A stretch of DNA of 64,000 nt from Sphagnum magellanicum (GCA_021904315.1 CM038912.1:18873061-18937060); one strand, 5' to 3'; counted from the first letter of the stretch, positions 34,219 through 46,599 are shown. Notes: generated by a model not told the origin, from the letters alone. A program made the numbers and translations.

Positions 34219-34428
34219 GTTATCAACCCGAGTATCTCCTCACTTACCTGCCAGTTCTCAAAACTTCAAAGAACCGGTTTTGGTATAATGTAACCATGGT
34301 TCTCAAAAATATGAAACAGCCAAAGAACCAGTTATCAACCCGAGTCTCTCCTCACTTCCCTGCCAATTCTCAAAAATTCAAAGAACCGGTTATCGGCCCA
34401 AGTCTATCCTTTCTCACTGCCAGTTCTC
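34219..34428. repeat. Three direct repeat units carrying GAACCGGTTATC words
   Basis: GGTTATCAACCCGAGTATCT...CCTGCCAGTTCTC...TTCAAAGAACC (34219-34276), AGTTATCAACCCGAGTCTCT... (34330-34386) and GGTTATCGGCCCAAGTCTAT... (34388-34428). The flanking words are the same GAACC/GGTTC family seen at 14.9 and 18.8 kb. The last unit abuts the left LTR. Confidence 0.65.
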
Positions 34429-34439
34429 ACTGCCAGTTT

Positions 34440-35316
34440 TGTGCCCTTGATGTTTCTTGCTGATGGCAAGCTCGGTGGAGATTCTTCTGTGGCTGATTTT
34501 GAGGAAGTATGGTCGTAAGAAAGCATAAAAGGTCGAGCTGCTGAGAAGCTAAGAAGCACCTTCTCACTATTTTTCTGGTTCTTTATGTTTTGTGTATTTG
34601 CATTTGTGGTTGAGAACATTGTCTGTTAATCTAGGTAGGATTTTTACTCTGACTGGATGGGAAGAATGCCCACTTGTGCTCGATACTTAACTTATGGCTC
34701 CAACTTTCGTTTCATTGCGTACTGGAGTTAGGAAGTGGGAATTGGGTAGTATAGCATGCATGAATAAAATACATTGAGATGCTAGAGGTGATGAAGCTCC
34801 ATAGGGGATGATTCTGGCTGGTTTGAAGAAACCATCAATTTGTGTGGTGAGGATCAGTGGGAAATTGTACTCAAGAAGCTGAGACCACCCATTAACTTGG
34901 GAACTTTGGGAATGTTGTGTCTACAAATTTCTGAGGGGAGAATATTGTAAATTTTGGGTTGATGAAGACATTAGTCTCATTCTTGTCCATTGCCTGCGAG
35001 AATTTGTGGGGACATTGTTGGGGTCTTTGGGAGTTGAAACTGATGCTCTGTGAAATGAAGATAGCCAACAGAGAGATCTGAAGAGATCTAATCCAGCAGC
35101 TTTATGAGTTCTTCATACTTAGGAATGTAGTTGTAGTGGGTAGTCTTAATGCATTATTTAGTAGTAGTCATCCATTGCTTGTGGCTTTGTATCAAACATG
35201 TTTTATGCATTGTTGATTGAGTTTAAAAGCTGAATTGTGAGTAGCAGTTGCGGAACAACCTTAAAGTGTTGTTTGCTATTGAGTGGGTTTTGTGAGGTTT
35301 TGCATCTGCCTCTTTT
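34440..35316 (+). repeat. Left LTR of the Gypsy-like element
   Basis: Starts TGTGCCCTTGATGTTTCTTG and ends near GGTTTTGCATCTGCCTCTTT. It aligns along its length with the right LTR, in blocks such as TTTATGTTTTGTGTATTTGC, TTAATCTAGGTAGGATTTTT and ATGCATGAATAAAATACATT (a possible poly(A) signal near 34763). The left boundary is where similarity to the right LTR stops. Confidence 0.8.
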
Positions 35317-35329
35317 TAGTATCAGGATT
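35317..35329 (+). other. Candidate primer-binding site
   Basis: TAGTATCAGGAT directly after the left LTR resembles TGGTATCAGAGC, the plant initiator-tRNA-Met primer site used by many LTR elements. The match is imperfect, as expected of an old copy. Confidence 0.4.
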
Positions 35330-37535
35330 GCTTACTTTCCTGAAGTTTAGACTTGTTTAATAACATTGTGGATGGTATTGGGTATGTGCTATGTAGATCA
35401 GGAAAGGTGACTATGGTGTTACTATGGACCAAACAAGGATAGAGCATTTGGAAGAAGCATAACATAGAGAGGAAATCTTGGATGTAAGTGAATTTGATTT
35501 CCCATTTCTTAGGTTTGACATCTTGCTTAAGCATGGAGCTATCATTTTGCGTGTGCAAGGTTTCAATGTGGTAAGCATCATTGGATTAAACATGGATTTA
35601 GCTCAAGTAGGGGATTTGGCGATACAAGTTACTCACTCACACCAGTATGTACATGAAAACCCAACTATGGCTGAAAACAAGAGATGGAGCAGAAGTTGGA
35701 CACTTGTTGCTCGACATCAGGACATATATTATTTCTCAACCATCTTCATTCGATCTTTTGAGCATTGAGTTGCATGAACAAGTTGAAGCAATACCTAGGG
35801 TAGGGGATTTGTGGGTACCGGTGGCTACAACGTTTCCTCATCACTAAGTAAGGTTTTTCCTTCCAGGTATAGACAAGTTGTTTGCCAGTGGAGATAAGGT
35901 TATCAAGGTTGAACATGCGGGTGTTGAGTCTAAAATTTTTGTGTGGAGGTTGGGAAGAAGGATTGATGGAAAATGGAGATAAAATTTTGAACATGAAGAA
36001 AAGGTACAATATGAAGCACATCAATTGCCTATTGGATCCCACATTGTGATCAATGATGATCCAAACTAGGACTTAAAGTTGTTTTGAAGAATGTTAGAGC
36101 TTTGTAATGGATGGCAATAGACAGACCATATAGAAGGGTGTTAGCAAGCTATGGTCTACACAAAAACTTGTCAAAATTTGACAACTTTCAATAGCTATCC
36201 AAGTTTCATGTATCATGGGTGAAAATTTGGAGAAAAAAAAATAATAATAATTTTGTAATAGATGATGGTTTATATCCCAATTTAGCATTATGTTATGAAT
36301 GATATAATAATCTTACAAAGTATTATTTTGATTTAGAGAGTCATGTCACATTTTTGCAATTCCAACAAAAAGACTACGAAATTTTATATTTACTAATAAT
36401 TTTTCCATGAAATTTTCACACACATAAAAGAGATCATAAAGAATAATCTTTGCCATCAAAGTTTTCAAAAAAATTTAAGGTCATGGAATTTAAATCAAAT
36501 GATTTTAAAATGTTCATTAGTACATTATGGTATGACAATGTTGATGATTATGACTCTTTTAGGTTGAAAATTTTTCTTCCATTGAAGATTTACTTGGATT
36601 AATTTTTTTTTAATCACTTGACAATGTTGATGATTATGACTCTTTTAGGTTGAAAATTTTTCTTCCATTGAAGATTTACTTGGACTAATTTAATTTTTTA
36701 ATCATTTGACAATATTGATAATTATGACTCTTTTAGGTTGACAAATTTTCTTCCATTGAAGATTTACTTGGACTAATTTATTTTTTTAATCATTTGACAA
36801 AAGTATGATGAAATTTGAAGTTTTAAAAAATGGAAAACTATTGCCAAATAAGGGTTTTCTAAAAACCTTTAGTAAATTATTGGTGTACATTTACACAAAT
36901 GTATAATTATGTCTCAATTTCATATTCATAATTCTTGTGACTTCCTTTAATTTTGAAGCCCAAACCATCTATATGTAATTGATCTTTAAAAATATGTAAA
37001 ATGATTGAAATATTATGTATTATTACTTTTGATACTATATGTAGTTCCAAATTTGCTTCAAATTATGTAGATCGTAGCTTGCCAACACCCATAAGAAACT
37101 ATGTTCTTACTAATATCCCTTAACCTTCCATCTTTGGATTTGCCATACCTAGTTTTGAATATGGTTATCCTACTTCGAGGTTAGGAGAGGTTTGGGTATT
37201 GCAACTAGATCTCATTGGGCGGTGACACATTAGATCCTACATGCCTAACATAAAAAGTTTATTTAAATAATGAGATAGGATGAATAAGGTTGGACATTTT
37301 GGCATTGTCTCCAAAATGTCAAATTGAAGGTTAGATTCAAAAAACAAGTGGGTTAGAGAGGTTTAGAAAATATAGATTTTGCTATGGGATTAAATTAGGA
37401 AGGAGCTTTTTTAGCCTTTATATGCAGCAGAAGCAAAAGTAGTGGAATCTAGGGAACAACTCAAAATGGCAAGTCCTAAGGGCATGGATGAATGGTTCTA
37501 GGGTAGAGAACTTTTGAAGATGTGCATGATTAGGT
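35330..37535 (+). other. Leader/untranslated internal region of the Gypsy-like element
   Basis: Mostly AT-rich. It contains coding-like stretches at about 35480-36060, one of which faintly recalls a retroelement protease C-terminus, and a tandem repeat at 36534-36795. Why protease-like sequence should sit before gag is not clear; a nested fragment of a related element is possible. Confidence 0.35.
36534..36795 (+). repeat. Tandem repeat, about 87 bp x 3, inside the LTR element
   Basis: Units begin near 36534, 36620 and 36708 with GACAATGTTGATGATTATGA and continue CTCTTTTAGGTTGA, TTTCTTCCATTGAAGATTTA, CTTGGA-TAATTT. A partial fourth start lies at 36796. Units 1 and 2 are nearly identical, so the duplication is younger than the LTR divergence. 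Confidence 0.85.
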
Positions 37536-37539
37536 TGAG

Positions 37540-38310
37540 TGATTGGAAATGGTAGCAGAGGTGAGGGGTATTGATGAATTGAATGTATTTGAAATTGGCA
37601 AGCTCAATTTAAAGGGCAAATCCAAGGAATGGTTCAAAAAGCTTGTTGCCACTCTTACAAATTAGCAAGCCATGAAAGCAGCCATGTTGTTGAAATATGG
37701 CACAGTTGACAAAGAGAAGGTGAGAGCCAAGCTTGATTTGATCAAACAAGAACCCAAACAGAGGGTTTAAACCTACTATGACCAAATGGAAAAGTTATTT
37801 GCAAAAGGTAAGTTGAAGGATGTAGAACAAAGGAGGTTTTTGTCTCGCCTACAACCGGAGATCAAAAAGTTGTGTATAATGAGGGACTATGCCAATATGG
37901 AGGCTTTGCTTAATGTTGCATTGGAAATGGAACAAGTGTTGGCAGAGCTTGGTGAAACTCCATTTGAGTTGTTAAAAGGGGAACAAGAAAAAAACATGGG
38001 TATAGTAGAAATGGTAGTGGAAAAACAAGTGCAAATGTTGAATGAATCTTTAATCAATTTGTTAAGGAAACAATCAAACCTGTGATTCAAACCAAACACC
38101 ACGTCCAAAGGATCCACAAGCTTTAATGGTTGCCAAATATGTCATGTAGAGGATCAAATGGCCAATGAATGTCCAAGGTATGCCACCGCCAAACTAAAAT
38201 GTCAAAAATGTGGAGGTCTACATGATGAGATTGAAAATTGTGGCCTAAGGTGTATTTTTTGTGGAGGACTAGGGCATACAAAGGAACATTGTTGGAAGAA
38301 GGACTTTAAA
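37540..38310 (+). pseudogene. gag region of the Gypsy-like element
   Basis: Capsid-like segment with LNLKGKSKEWFKKL and YYDQMEKLFAKGKLKDVEQR. Then a nucleocapsid-like part with two zinc-knuckle-type motifs near 38190-38300, one of canonical CX2CX4HX4C form (CIFCGGLGHTKEHC). Typical of plant Ty3/Gypsy gag. Fossil copy, broken. Confidence 0.75.
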
Positions 38311-38744
38311 CCAGGTGCAACCACTACTAATTATTTGGAGTTGTTGATTGACAATGAAGAAGCAGTAAGGACTCATCTTGACAAAATATGTGGAGACAAT
38401 CATGAATTGTTTTCACACACCAGGGTCCCAAGGCGATGGGTGCATGTGGACACCATATTGGATAAACAAAAAAATTCAACCCTACTAATGAAGAGGCATG
38501 GTGGAGAAGAGAAAAGACCATTGGCCTTGAAAAAAATCAGCAATAAGGTCAAATATATTAACCCATTTCATCAAGGGGAAAATATCCTTGACCCCCATAG
38601 AAACAATATTTACCATACCAAGAGAGTTGGAGTATTTGGAGGGATTAGTCAAGGTAGCACACACATAGCTACTATAGCTACAATGGGTTCCAACCTACCA
38701 ACTTTACATAGAACATCAACAAAAGTCACTTGAGCAAAACTCTA

Positions 38745-39130
38745 CATCTATTAGTGGAGATCAACAATAATACATTTGAGGGTCTTGTAAACATAGGGGC
38801 CTCTATGTTTGTTCTAGCAATTAATGTGGTAAGAGAACTAGGTATTATGCATCTTGTGGGAAGATCAAAATTTTACAAGACAACTTCTAGTGTGGTGACG
38901 TAGGCCATGGGAAGGATTAAAGGCAACACATGTGAATGGATTGGAGTAGCAACTTGCAACATGGTATTAATGATAGTCAATGCAAATAGTTATGACGTGT
39001 TTTTGGGATTGGATTTCTTAATCAAAATAGGAGCAATTGTGGACTTGGAGCACAAGTTGATTCAAGTTAGACAAGGTCCAAGAACTAATGTACATGTACT
39101 ACCATTCAATATGGTCAACATGTTGTAGTT
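38745..39130 (+). pseudogene. Aspartic protease region of the Gypsy-like element
   Basis: The order of an active-site-like loop, a hydrophobic middle and YDVFLGLDFLIKIGAIVDL matches retroelement proteases, which have an ...LGxDWL... block near the C-terminus. Position between gag and RT fits the family. Fossil copy. Confidence 0.6.
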
Positions 39131-39869
39131 GGTTTTAGAACCACCAATTCGATCAAGTGACATTTTGCACAAACTAATCCCTAGGATTTTTCAACTAAGT
39201 CTAAATACTCATGTGGTGGAAAAAAGTTATTCCATGGGATGGGAGATACAAATGAATTGATGGACCAAAGTTCTAAGGAAAACCTTTCAGATTTTTAGTC
39301 TAAAACCAACATGAATGAGGATGGGTTTCTTCATGGAGTTGCAGAAAATGACTAGATGAGCCAACTAGTTTTATAAAAACATGAATGTGTTACAGAGCTC
39401 AATGATTAAGGTTTGAATGCATTGGTCAAGCTAAAAACTCCCAAACAATTGATGAACTTAATCATTGAAGGCCAAGCAACTAGGTTCATGGATGATTATG
39501 CATATTGGCTAAAATGGGTTGCGTATGAGGAAGAAAGAAATATGCAGCAATTTGAAGGTGTCCAGTCAACTGAAATATTTGGTTTGTTTTAGTTGGAGTT
39601 GGTTCAACATGGACAATAACAAAATAATGATGCATCTGACATGGTCAATGAAGGAAGATGGGAGCAAATCAAGAAAATGATCAAGGTTGATCCTGAGTTT
39701 ACACTAGAAAAGGCCAAAGAATTGTGGCACATTTTGGAAAACTATGTTGATGTATCTACATTGAATAAAAGGGAATTGGAATGTTGCTTAGTCGGAAAGC
39801 ACATCATTTATACACAAGGATTCCACCCTTTGATACTAATCCTAACATATTATCCTTTTGGGAAAAGGC

Positions 39870-41080
39870 TAAAGTAAATCGACAAATCCACACATTGGTA
39901 AAAGTGGGGAAGATGAAACCTAGTGTTCTCAAGTACACTTGCAAGATGACTTTACCAATTAAAAAGGACGAGAGCAAGTAGTTTTGTGGGGACTACCATC
40001 CATTAAATGTTCAAATGCATAAGGATGCATACCCTATGCCCTTGATTGAAGATGTGTTAAATCAAATGGGGTTTGCATAATAGTTTTCAACATTAAACCT
40101 ATAAACCAATTTCTAACAAATTAAGATGCATCCTAATAATGTGAAGAAAACAATTGACACTAATCACCAAATTAGGGTTGTATGAATGGCTTGTGATGCC
40201 CTTTGGTCTAAAGAATGCCACTAGCACGTTTTTCAGGATAATGACATGCATATTTTTAGAATGGCTACAACACTTTCTGAAAGTCTTTGTGGATGACTTC
40301 AATATACACAACACCACATGGGAAGAACATCTCGAACACATCAAAATGGTATGACACCATTTGAAGGAGGTAAATTTAAAACAACAAATGTATATTTTCT
40401 GCCAAAAACATCATATTTTTAGGACATGTGGTGGGAAAAACAAGAACAAAACCAAACCCAAACAAGATCGAGGTTGTGGTGTTTCCCATCCCTAGGATTG
40501 TCACCAATGTATAAACATTTATGGGTTTGACCAAATATTACAAAAATTATATCAAGGGGTATGTTCGAATAATAATTCCATTATTTGAGTTAATAAAGCA
40601 TGATGTTACATTCAAGTGGACCCTTAAAGGACAAAAGGCATTTGATCAACTAAAACAAGCTCTTATCTCGACACCAATATTGGCAAGACCATTTTTTTGC
40701 AAGGGTTTATTTATGGATGTGGATTAGTTCGCCAAAGGTGTTGGGGCTATTTTCTATCAAAAGGAAGGGAGGAAGGAATGTGTAATTGCATATGCCAATA
40801 AAGGTTTTTTTCCCATGTAGAAGATATTTTACCCCATGAAAGGGTAATGTTATGCCCTAATTTGGGGAATTAAGCATTTCCAATAGTTTTTTCATACAAA
40901 CCATTTCACCCTACAAATTGACCACAAACCCCTATAATGGTTAGCAATAGTATATGATGCATATGGCAAGAAGGGCCATTGGATATACAAGTTGCAAGAT
41001 TTTAATTTCAATATTGTGCATCACCATGGGTCTAAACACATTAATGTGGATGCTTTTAGTCATAACCCATTAGGCAAAGT
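39870..41080 (+). pseudogene. Reverse transcriptase and RNase H region of the Gypsy-like element
   Basis: RT blocks include LPIKKDESK, YHPLNVQMHKDAYPMPLIED, LVMPFGLKNATSTFFRIM and the catalytic-type FVDDFNIH. The RT-RH connection has GLTKYYKNYIKGYVRIIIPL and FDQLKQALISTPILARPF. The RNase H end carries HHHGSKHINVDAFSHNP, the counterpart of the family's ENVVADALSR. This order is diagnostic of Ty3/Gypsy. Fossil copy, broken. Confidence 0.8.
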
Positions 41081-41559
41081 TAAAGTTGATTATGATTTTT
41101 TTGAAGAAATCCAAGATGTCAAGTTGGTGCGAAAGTTGGGCATACAAAGTTGGATTGGAAAAAAGAACATGCAAACTACCAAATTGCTCAACCTATTTAT
41201 GGTAGAACCATTGGTAGACACCATGTTGCAACAAGAGACAAAGACTAAATTTCAAGTTAACGTTCACAAGGATTAAACAAGAATTCAATCACCAATAATG
41301 AAGAAAAGAAGACCAACATACAACAAAAACATGTGTTGGGAGCTAGCAATAGAAACTCGATCTATGGTGGATGATGAGTTGTTCAATGATGGCAATGATA
41401 ATATATAGAAAAAGAAAGTGAATATGAAGGAAGTTGCCAAAAGCACCTAGACATTTGGGATGATTCAAACTACCTACAAAACTTGTAGACAAGTTGTACG
41501 GTTAGTGATATTATTACTAAGGAAGTGATTAAAAGCACAAAATGAACTCAAAGTTATAT

Positions 41560-41990
41560 TTGGCAAGGAGGTCAGTTGTGTTTCAAGCAAAGATTAGTGC
41601 CAAACCTTGAAGACAAAAAGAACATCATCTTGGAATTACACAAGGAAATTGGACACTTTGGGGAACAATGAACCTTGGTAGAAATATGCAAGAGGTTTTA
41701 CTAGCACGTACGAAACAAGTGAGAGGGTTTAGGCTCAGCAATAAAGGACTTATGCTTTACAAAAAGGAAAACAATTTTTTCCTTGTTTTCAAGCGAGGAT
41801 TGATTTAGTCAAATTGAAGAAGCTAGGTAAAAAGAAGTCGCTCACAAGAAATTGGGAGGGACCATATCTCTTTGTTGGATATGTTGACAAATAGATGAAT
41901 ACGAAATAGGATGGTGGCAAAAGAAAATGCATTATCAAAGGCAAGGATGAAAAACAATGTTAGTGCCCTAGGAGAGATTTACAATTGTAC
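41560..41990 (+). pseudogene. Integrase remnant of the Gypsy-like element
   Basis: ILELHKEIGHFGEQ resembles the HX4H part of the integrase N-terminal zinc-binding module, followed by a C-terminal GPY-like part (KKLGGTISLC region). The integrase after RNase H again places the element in Ty3/Gypsy. Only part of the domain can be recognised. Confidence 0.5.
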
Positions 41991-42294
41991 TATTCAAAAT
42001 TATAATAAATGAAAGTTGTGGGGACATAACTAAATCAATAAAGGAATGGTGACATATGTGGGATGAAAAGAAGTAAGACGATAAAACCTAGGATGAAGAC
42101 TTAATGAAAGATACTTAGCTTTGCTAAAAGTAAAAAACAACAGAACAATAGTTAGTTGAGGAAGTACATTCTTCTTCTCGTGTGGATAGGAGGAGCCTAT
42201 GTGATTGTCTCTTGCAGGTTAATGGTTTCAAATTATCTATGGTTTGCATTCAAGCTTTTAATGTCAAGACAACAAAGGAATTGTTACCTTGTTT

Positions 42295-43991
42295 TGTGCC
42301 CTCGATGTTTCTTGGCAATGGCAAGTTTGGTAGAAATTTTTCTATTATTAATTTTGAAGAATTATGGTCATCAAAAAGTATAAGATGAGTTGTTAAGAAG
42401 CTAAGGACCTTCTCATTATTTTTTTGTTTCTTTATGTTTTGTGTATTTGCATATGTAGTTAAGAACATTATATGTTAATCTAGGTAGGATTTTTATTTTG
42501 ACTAGATGGGAAATGTCGCAACCCTACTTTGAGAGAGTGTGAGGATGAAACTCACACTCCCAAAATGGGGGACTTGGGAGTCCTCCAGGACTTTCGAAAG
42601 TTTAAAGTTCGATTGCAAGGGTCAAAACACCTCACATTGGGATGTTATTTATATCATTGGAAAGCCATTAAAGTGTAGATGACGAAAATGGGTTCGCATG
42701 GGCCATTTGGACATTTGCAACACACTTTATGGCAAAAAGAAGGGTCGAGAGTTAAACTAACAATTTGACTCCCGACCATTAAAAGTCGAGAATCGACCTG
42801 ATCTCGGTGCGTGTAGGTGGAGTGCGACACACCGTTGGAAAGATCTCAAGGAAAGCTATAAGTTTGCTTCAGACTTCATCCCAATTAGAGGTCTGAACTG
42901 AGTTATGACCTCGCAAAGTCCCAGGGGTCCAAACTAGGACAATTTCAAGACTTTTCTTTGGGAGTCCTGGGACAAAAAAACCATTCGGATGTGGGTGCTG
43001 CGGAAAGGTGTAGAGAATATTATATGGGGGAAGGTAGTGGCTTCCCCCAAGTATGAGCCTTGGCAAGTCTTGTGAATCCAGAGTTGTTCATGGTTTGTCC
43101 TAACAGTAAAAGTGCTATAAAAAGTGAACTAACCAACTTGTTGGTTGGTTTGATGCAGGTTCGAATAAGTAACTAAAGCTTGTCACTATTCCTAGTCCCA
43201 TCCCAGACCTTCAGCACGCCCCTCTACCCCTTCTAGTGCTAAGGGTTGGGAACGTGCCCCGAGTTCCTCACAATTCCACTGTTTGAGTAACTTAGACCCA
43301 CTTTGGGTCTAACTAGGAACTTGGAAGCGCATTAAGAAGAATGCCCACTCGTGCTTGATACTTAACTTGTGGCTCCAACTTTTGTTTTGTTGTGTACTGT
43401 AATTAGGAAATGGGAATTGGGTAGTATAACATGCATGAATAAAATACATCAAGATGTTTGAGGTGATGAAGCTCCATAGGGAATGATTATGGTTTGTTTG
43501 AAGAAAACATCAATTTGTGTGTGGTGAGGATTAGTGGGAAATTGTACTTGGGAAGTTGAAACCCATTAACTTGGGAGCTCTGGGAATGTTATGTTTACAA
43601 TTTTTTGAAGGGAGAATATTGTAAATTTTGTGTTGATGAAAACATTAGTCTCATTCTTGTCCATTACCTGAGAAAATATGTGGGGACATTGTTGCGGTCT
43701 TTGGGAATTGAAATTGATGTTATGTGCAACCAAGATAGCCAACAAAGAGATCCGAAGAGATTTGATCCTGTAGCTTTATGATTTTTTCATACTTAAAAAT
43801 GTAATTGTAGTGGGTAATCTAAATGCATTATTTAGCAATAGTCATCCACCACTTGTGGCTCTGTATCAAACATGTTTAATGCATTGTTGGTTGAGTTTAG
43901 ATGTTGAATTGTGAGTAGTAGTTGTGGAGCTACCTTAAATGTTGCTTGTTGTTGAGTGGGTTTTGTGAGGTTTTGCATCTACCCCTTTTTG
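42295..43991 (+). repeat. Right LTR of the Gypsy-like element, split by a later insertion
   Basis: 42295-42513 and about 43332-43991 together align with the left LTR. It starts TGTGCCCTCGATGTTTCTTG and ends near GGTTTTGCATCTACCCCTTT. It is noticeably more AT-rich than the left copy. Confidence 0.8.
42514..43331 (+). mobile_element. Insertion of about 820 bp in the right LTR, solo-LTR-like
   Basis: Absent from the left LTR, so a later arrival. It begins TGTCGCAACCC and ends GAAGCGCA (TG...CA ends), with a TATA-like CTATAAAAAG near 43113 and no coding capacity. This suits a solo LTR of another retroelement family. The ends are placed by comparison with the left LTR; a clean target duplication was not evident. 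Confidence 0.55.
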
Positions 43992-45099
43992 GTTACAATC
44001 ATTCATTCCCCCCTTTGATTGGATGTGGTCAACATAGGTTATGAAGAAACATGCCAATGGCATGGGTGTCAAAAAAAAGTTACGAGCAATAGCCAAACAT
44101 GTGGTGTGGCACACACCGGGTTATCGCTTGATAACTCGCATTTAGCTAACCAATTGCATTGCAAGGTGCCCCTTAGCAACTAGTTATGACAAGGCAAGGG
44201 AAAGTCTCATCCAAGATGTCAAAGTCTCATTCAAAACCATCAAAGTTTCATCCAAGAAAAAACTTTGTAACAAGCGGCTCATTGTTTGTGTAAATGGTTA
44301 TGCCACTTAATGGCAAAGTTCAAATGGGTAGGGTAGAATAGCCCATAACCAAGCACTTAAGGTTTTAGAGGGTTTAGGCACTTAGGGAGTAGCTTGATTG
44401 GCCATGGAGTTTAAAGATGAATTGTAGAGCACTTCTCGGTGCTCCCAACGCCATTTACTGCTTGTCATTCAAATGAAAAATGAACAAGATATCGTGTCCC
44501 AAAGTTGGACACCCTTAACTACTAGAAAAAATAGCTAACAAATAGAGGATTCCTTATGAGTAAACACCTTTAATGCTATTTTCATAATCAAGGTTGATGA
44601 AGAGTAAACACCACATGTCTTAGAATCAAAATTGGATGAAGGAAAAAATAAACAAAATTTTATGTAAAATTACACATCAACCATCAATGGTTAGGATTAA
44701 ATTTTCAAATAGGGTTTCACATCCATGGTGATGGGCGTTCATTTGTTCTCTAAACCCTAATTCCCCCAATGCTTGGAGGCACCATCAGACTTCCCACTAT
44801 GATTTCTCTCTTGTTTCCTCTAGTCATATCCCTATGGTCTAGTCCTCAATGTTCAACAACTTTGCTATGATAGTGTTTGGACTTGGAGCCCAAGAAATGC
44901 ACTTGCAGCTAAGCTTCTTAAGTTCGTTGACGTGGTTGCTTCTCCTTGTGGGGTTTAGCCATGTTTGATTTTTTTTTGTTCTGGATTTGCTCCATTGTCC
45001 ATGTTCATGCCTACCTTGTGTGTAATCTAGTATGGAATTCAACACTTGAAAGTTGCATAGGGAGAATGAAAGTTGTTGTTTTGTAGGTCTAGTCTTTCT
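43992..45099. other. Intergenic, nothing recognised
   Basis: Right flank of the LTR element. Short imperfect repeats of AAAGTCTCATCCAAGA occur near 44205-44260. An antisense frame at 44839-45045 is open and basic but unassigned. It might belong to the antisense transposon that follows. Confidence 0.35.
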
Positions 45100-46070
45100 T
45101 TCTTTCTTTTCAAGTGAAAGCTTGAACTTCTCCTACTACCTACCATGGTCCTTCTTTCTTTCCTCGAGCTCAAGAACTTGAATTTCTCATGATGCTTACT
45201 CAGGTCCTCTTCCCTCTCTCCTCAAGCTCCTCCTTCTCCCTACATTGGTCCTTCTCTATCTCCTCGAACTCCTATTTGAAATCCTCCTACTCTAATCCTT
45301 TTCTTTTTCCTTGAGCTTCTTATTCCAATCCTTCTCTCTCTCCTCAAGTTCTTCCTATTCTGGTCTTTTTTTCTTTTTCTTCAAACTCCTCCTGCTACAA
45401 TCCTTCTTTCTTTCTCCTTGAGCTCCTTTTGATATGGTCCTTTTTTTTTTCTCCTTGAGCTCCTCTTGCTACTTGCGCTAGTCCCCCTATCTCTTCAAGC
45501 TCTTGCTCAAGCTCTTCTTACTACCTGCCCTAGTCCTTATTTTTTTCTCCTTGAGCTCTTCTTGCTACTTGCCCTAGTCCTTCTCTCTATTTCTTTTAAC
45601 TCTTCTTGTTTTGGTCCTCTTTTTTTTCTCCTCAAGCTCCTCTTGCTCTGGTCCTTCTCTTTTTCTCCTCCTACTCCCTACCTCGGTCCTTGTATCTCTC
45701 TCCTTGAACTTTTCTTGCTCTGGTCCTTCTCTTTTTCTCGAGCTCCTCTTGTTGCTTACACTGGTCTTTCTTTTTTTATCCTCAAACTCCTACTCGAACT
45801 CTTGCTACTACCTACCCTAATCTTTCTTTCTCTTTCCTTGAGATTGAACGAATTACTACCTACCTTAGTCCTTTTCTTTTTCTTCAAGCTCGAGTTCAAA
45901 TTCCACCAACTATTTATTATAGTTTTTTTCTCTCTCTTCGAGCTCCTCCTGTTATGATCCTTTTTTCTTTCTCCTCAAACTCCTCCTACTGTCTACTTTG
46001 GTCCTTTTCTCTTTCTCTTCAATCTCCTTTTGCTCTAATCCTTCTCCCCCCATATACCCCCTTTCCCAAT
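45100..46070 (-). repeat. TC-rich degenerate minisatellite (antisense Glu/Lys/Arg-rich)
   Basis: Dozens of CTCCTC, TGGTCCTTCTCT and CTCGAGCTCCT words in irregular 40-50-bp units. Read on the - strand the units give E/K/R/L-rich, coiled-coil-like peptide. It lies at the C-terminal side of the antisense pogo-like transposase, whose plant relatives often end in a charged coiled coil, so it may be an expanded tail of that protein. Stops now interrupt all frames. Confidence 0.55.
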
Positions 46071-46599
46071 TTTCTTGGGTATTATTCAATGTTGCAGCCT
46101 TATTGCAACATGCCCCTTTGCAAGCATCCTACATTTTGTCCTTGCATTAACCTCTCTTTGGGCTTCTATAGAAATGTTACAATTGCCACTTAAATCCCTA
46201 GTTGGATTAACTTTGCAATTGGTTTGAATGTTATGGTGAAGCCTTTCTCTTGTTGTTTTGATTGTGTTGCAAACCAAGCTCTATTACAGGATATTCTTAC
46301 TTGTTTTTCAGCCTGCTTCTCTACTAATTGTTCTACAACATTCAATAACTTGGTTGCTTACCTGTCCTTTTGTTCCTTTCTCCTTTCTTTTAGCCTCTCT
46401 AATATATTCTACAACTTCTTTCTTTGTAGCCTTTTGTCACATAATCTCCAAGTATTCAATTGTAGTCACAACATGTGATTTGCTATAATCAATCAACAAT
46501 TATATCCCTCTTATTCTCTTTACATGTTAACTTAGCAGTGACAACAAATGGGCAAGATGGAAGGGTGCTAAAACTATAAAACTTTGAGAATGTGGGATT

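Larger units (their letters stand above)
34440..43991 (+). mobile_element. Decayed Ty3/Gypsy-like LTR retrotransposon
   Basis: A fossil element. Two diverged LTRs (about 34440-35316 and about 42295-43991, the second enlarged by a later insertion) flank an internal region of about 7 kb. That region carries recognisable gag, protease, reverse transcriptase, RNase H and partial integrase in the order typical of Ty3/Gypsy. It is clearly broken, with many disabling changes (more than ten by eye). LTR differences of very roughly one site in eight to ten suggest an old insertion. It begins about 1 kb past the PP4R3 transcript end, in the same orientation. Confidence 0.85.

Noticed and set aside
35478-36060. 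Host gene between the PP4R3 3' end and gag
   Set aside because: Lies inside the LTR pair; the frames are short and one recalls a protease fragment, so it is treated as part of the fossil element.
45466-45957. + strand frame of 163 codons rich in Leu, Phe and Ser that looks like a membrane protein
   Set aside because: A T/C-rich minisatellite read in the sense direction; hydrophobicity is a by-product of CTC/TTC repeats.
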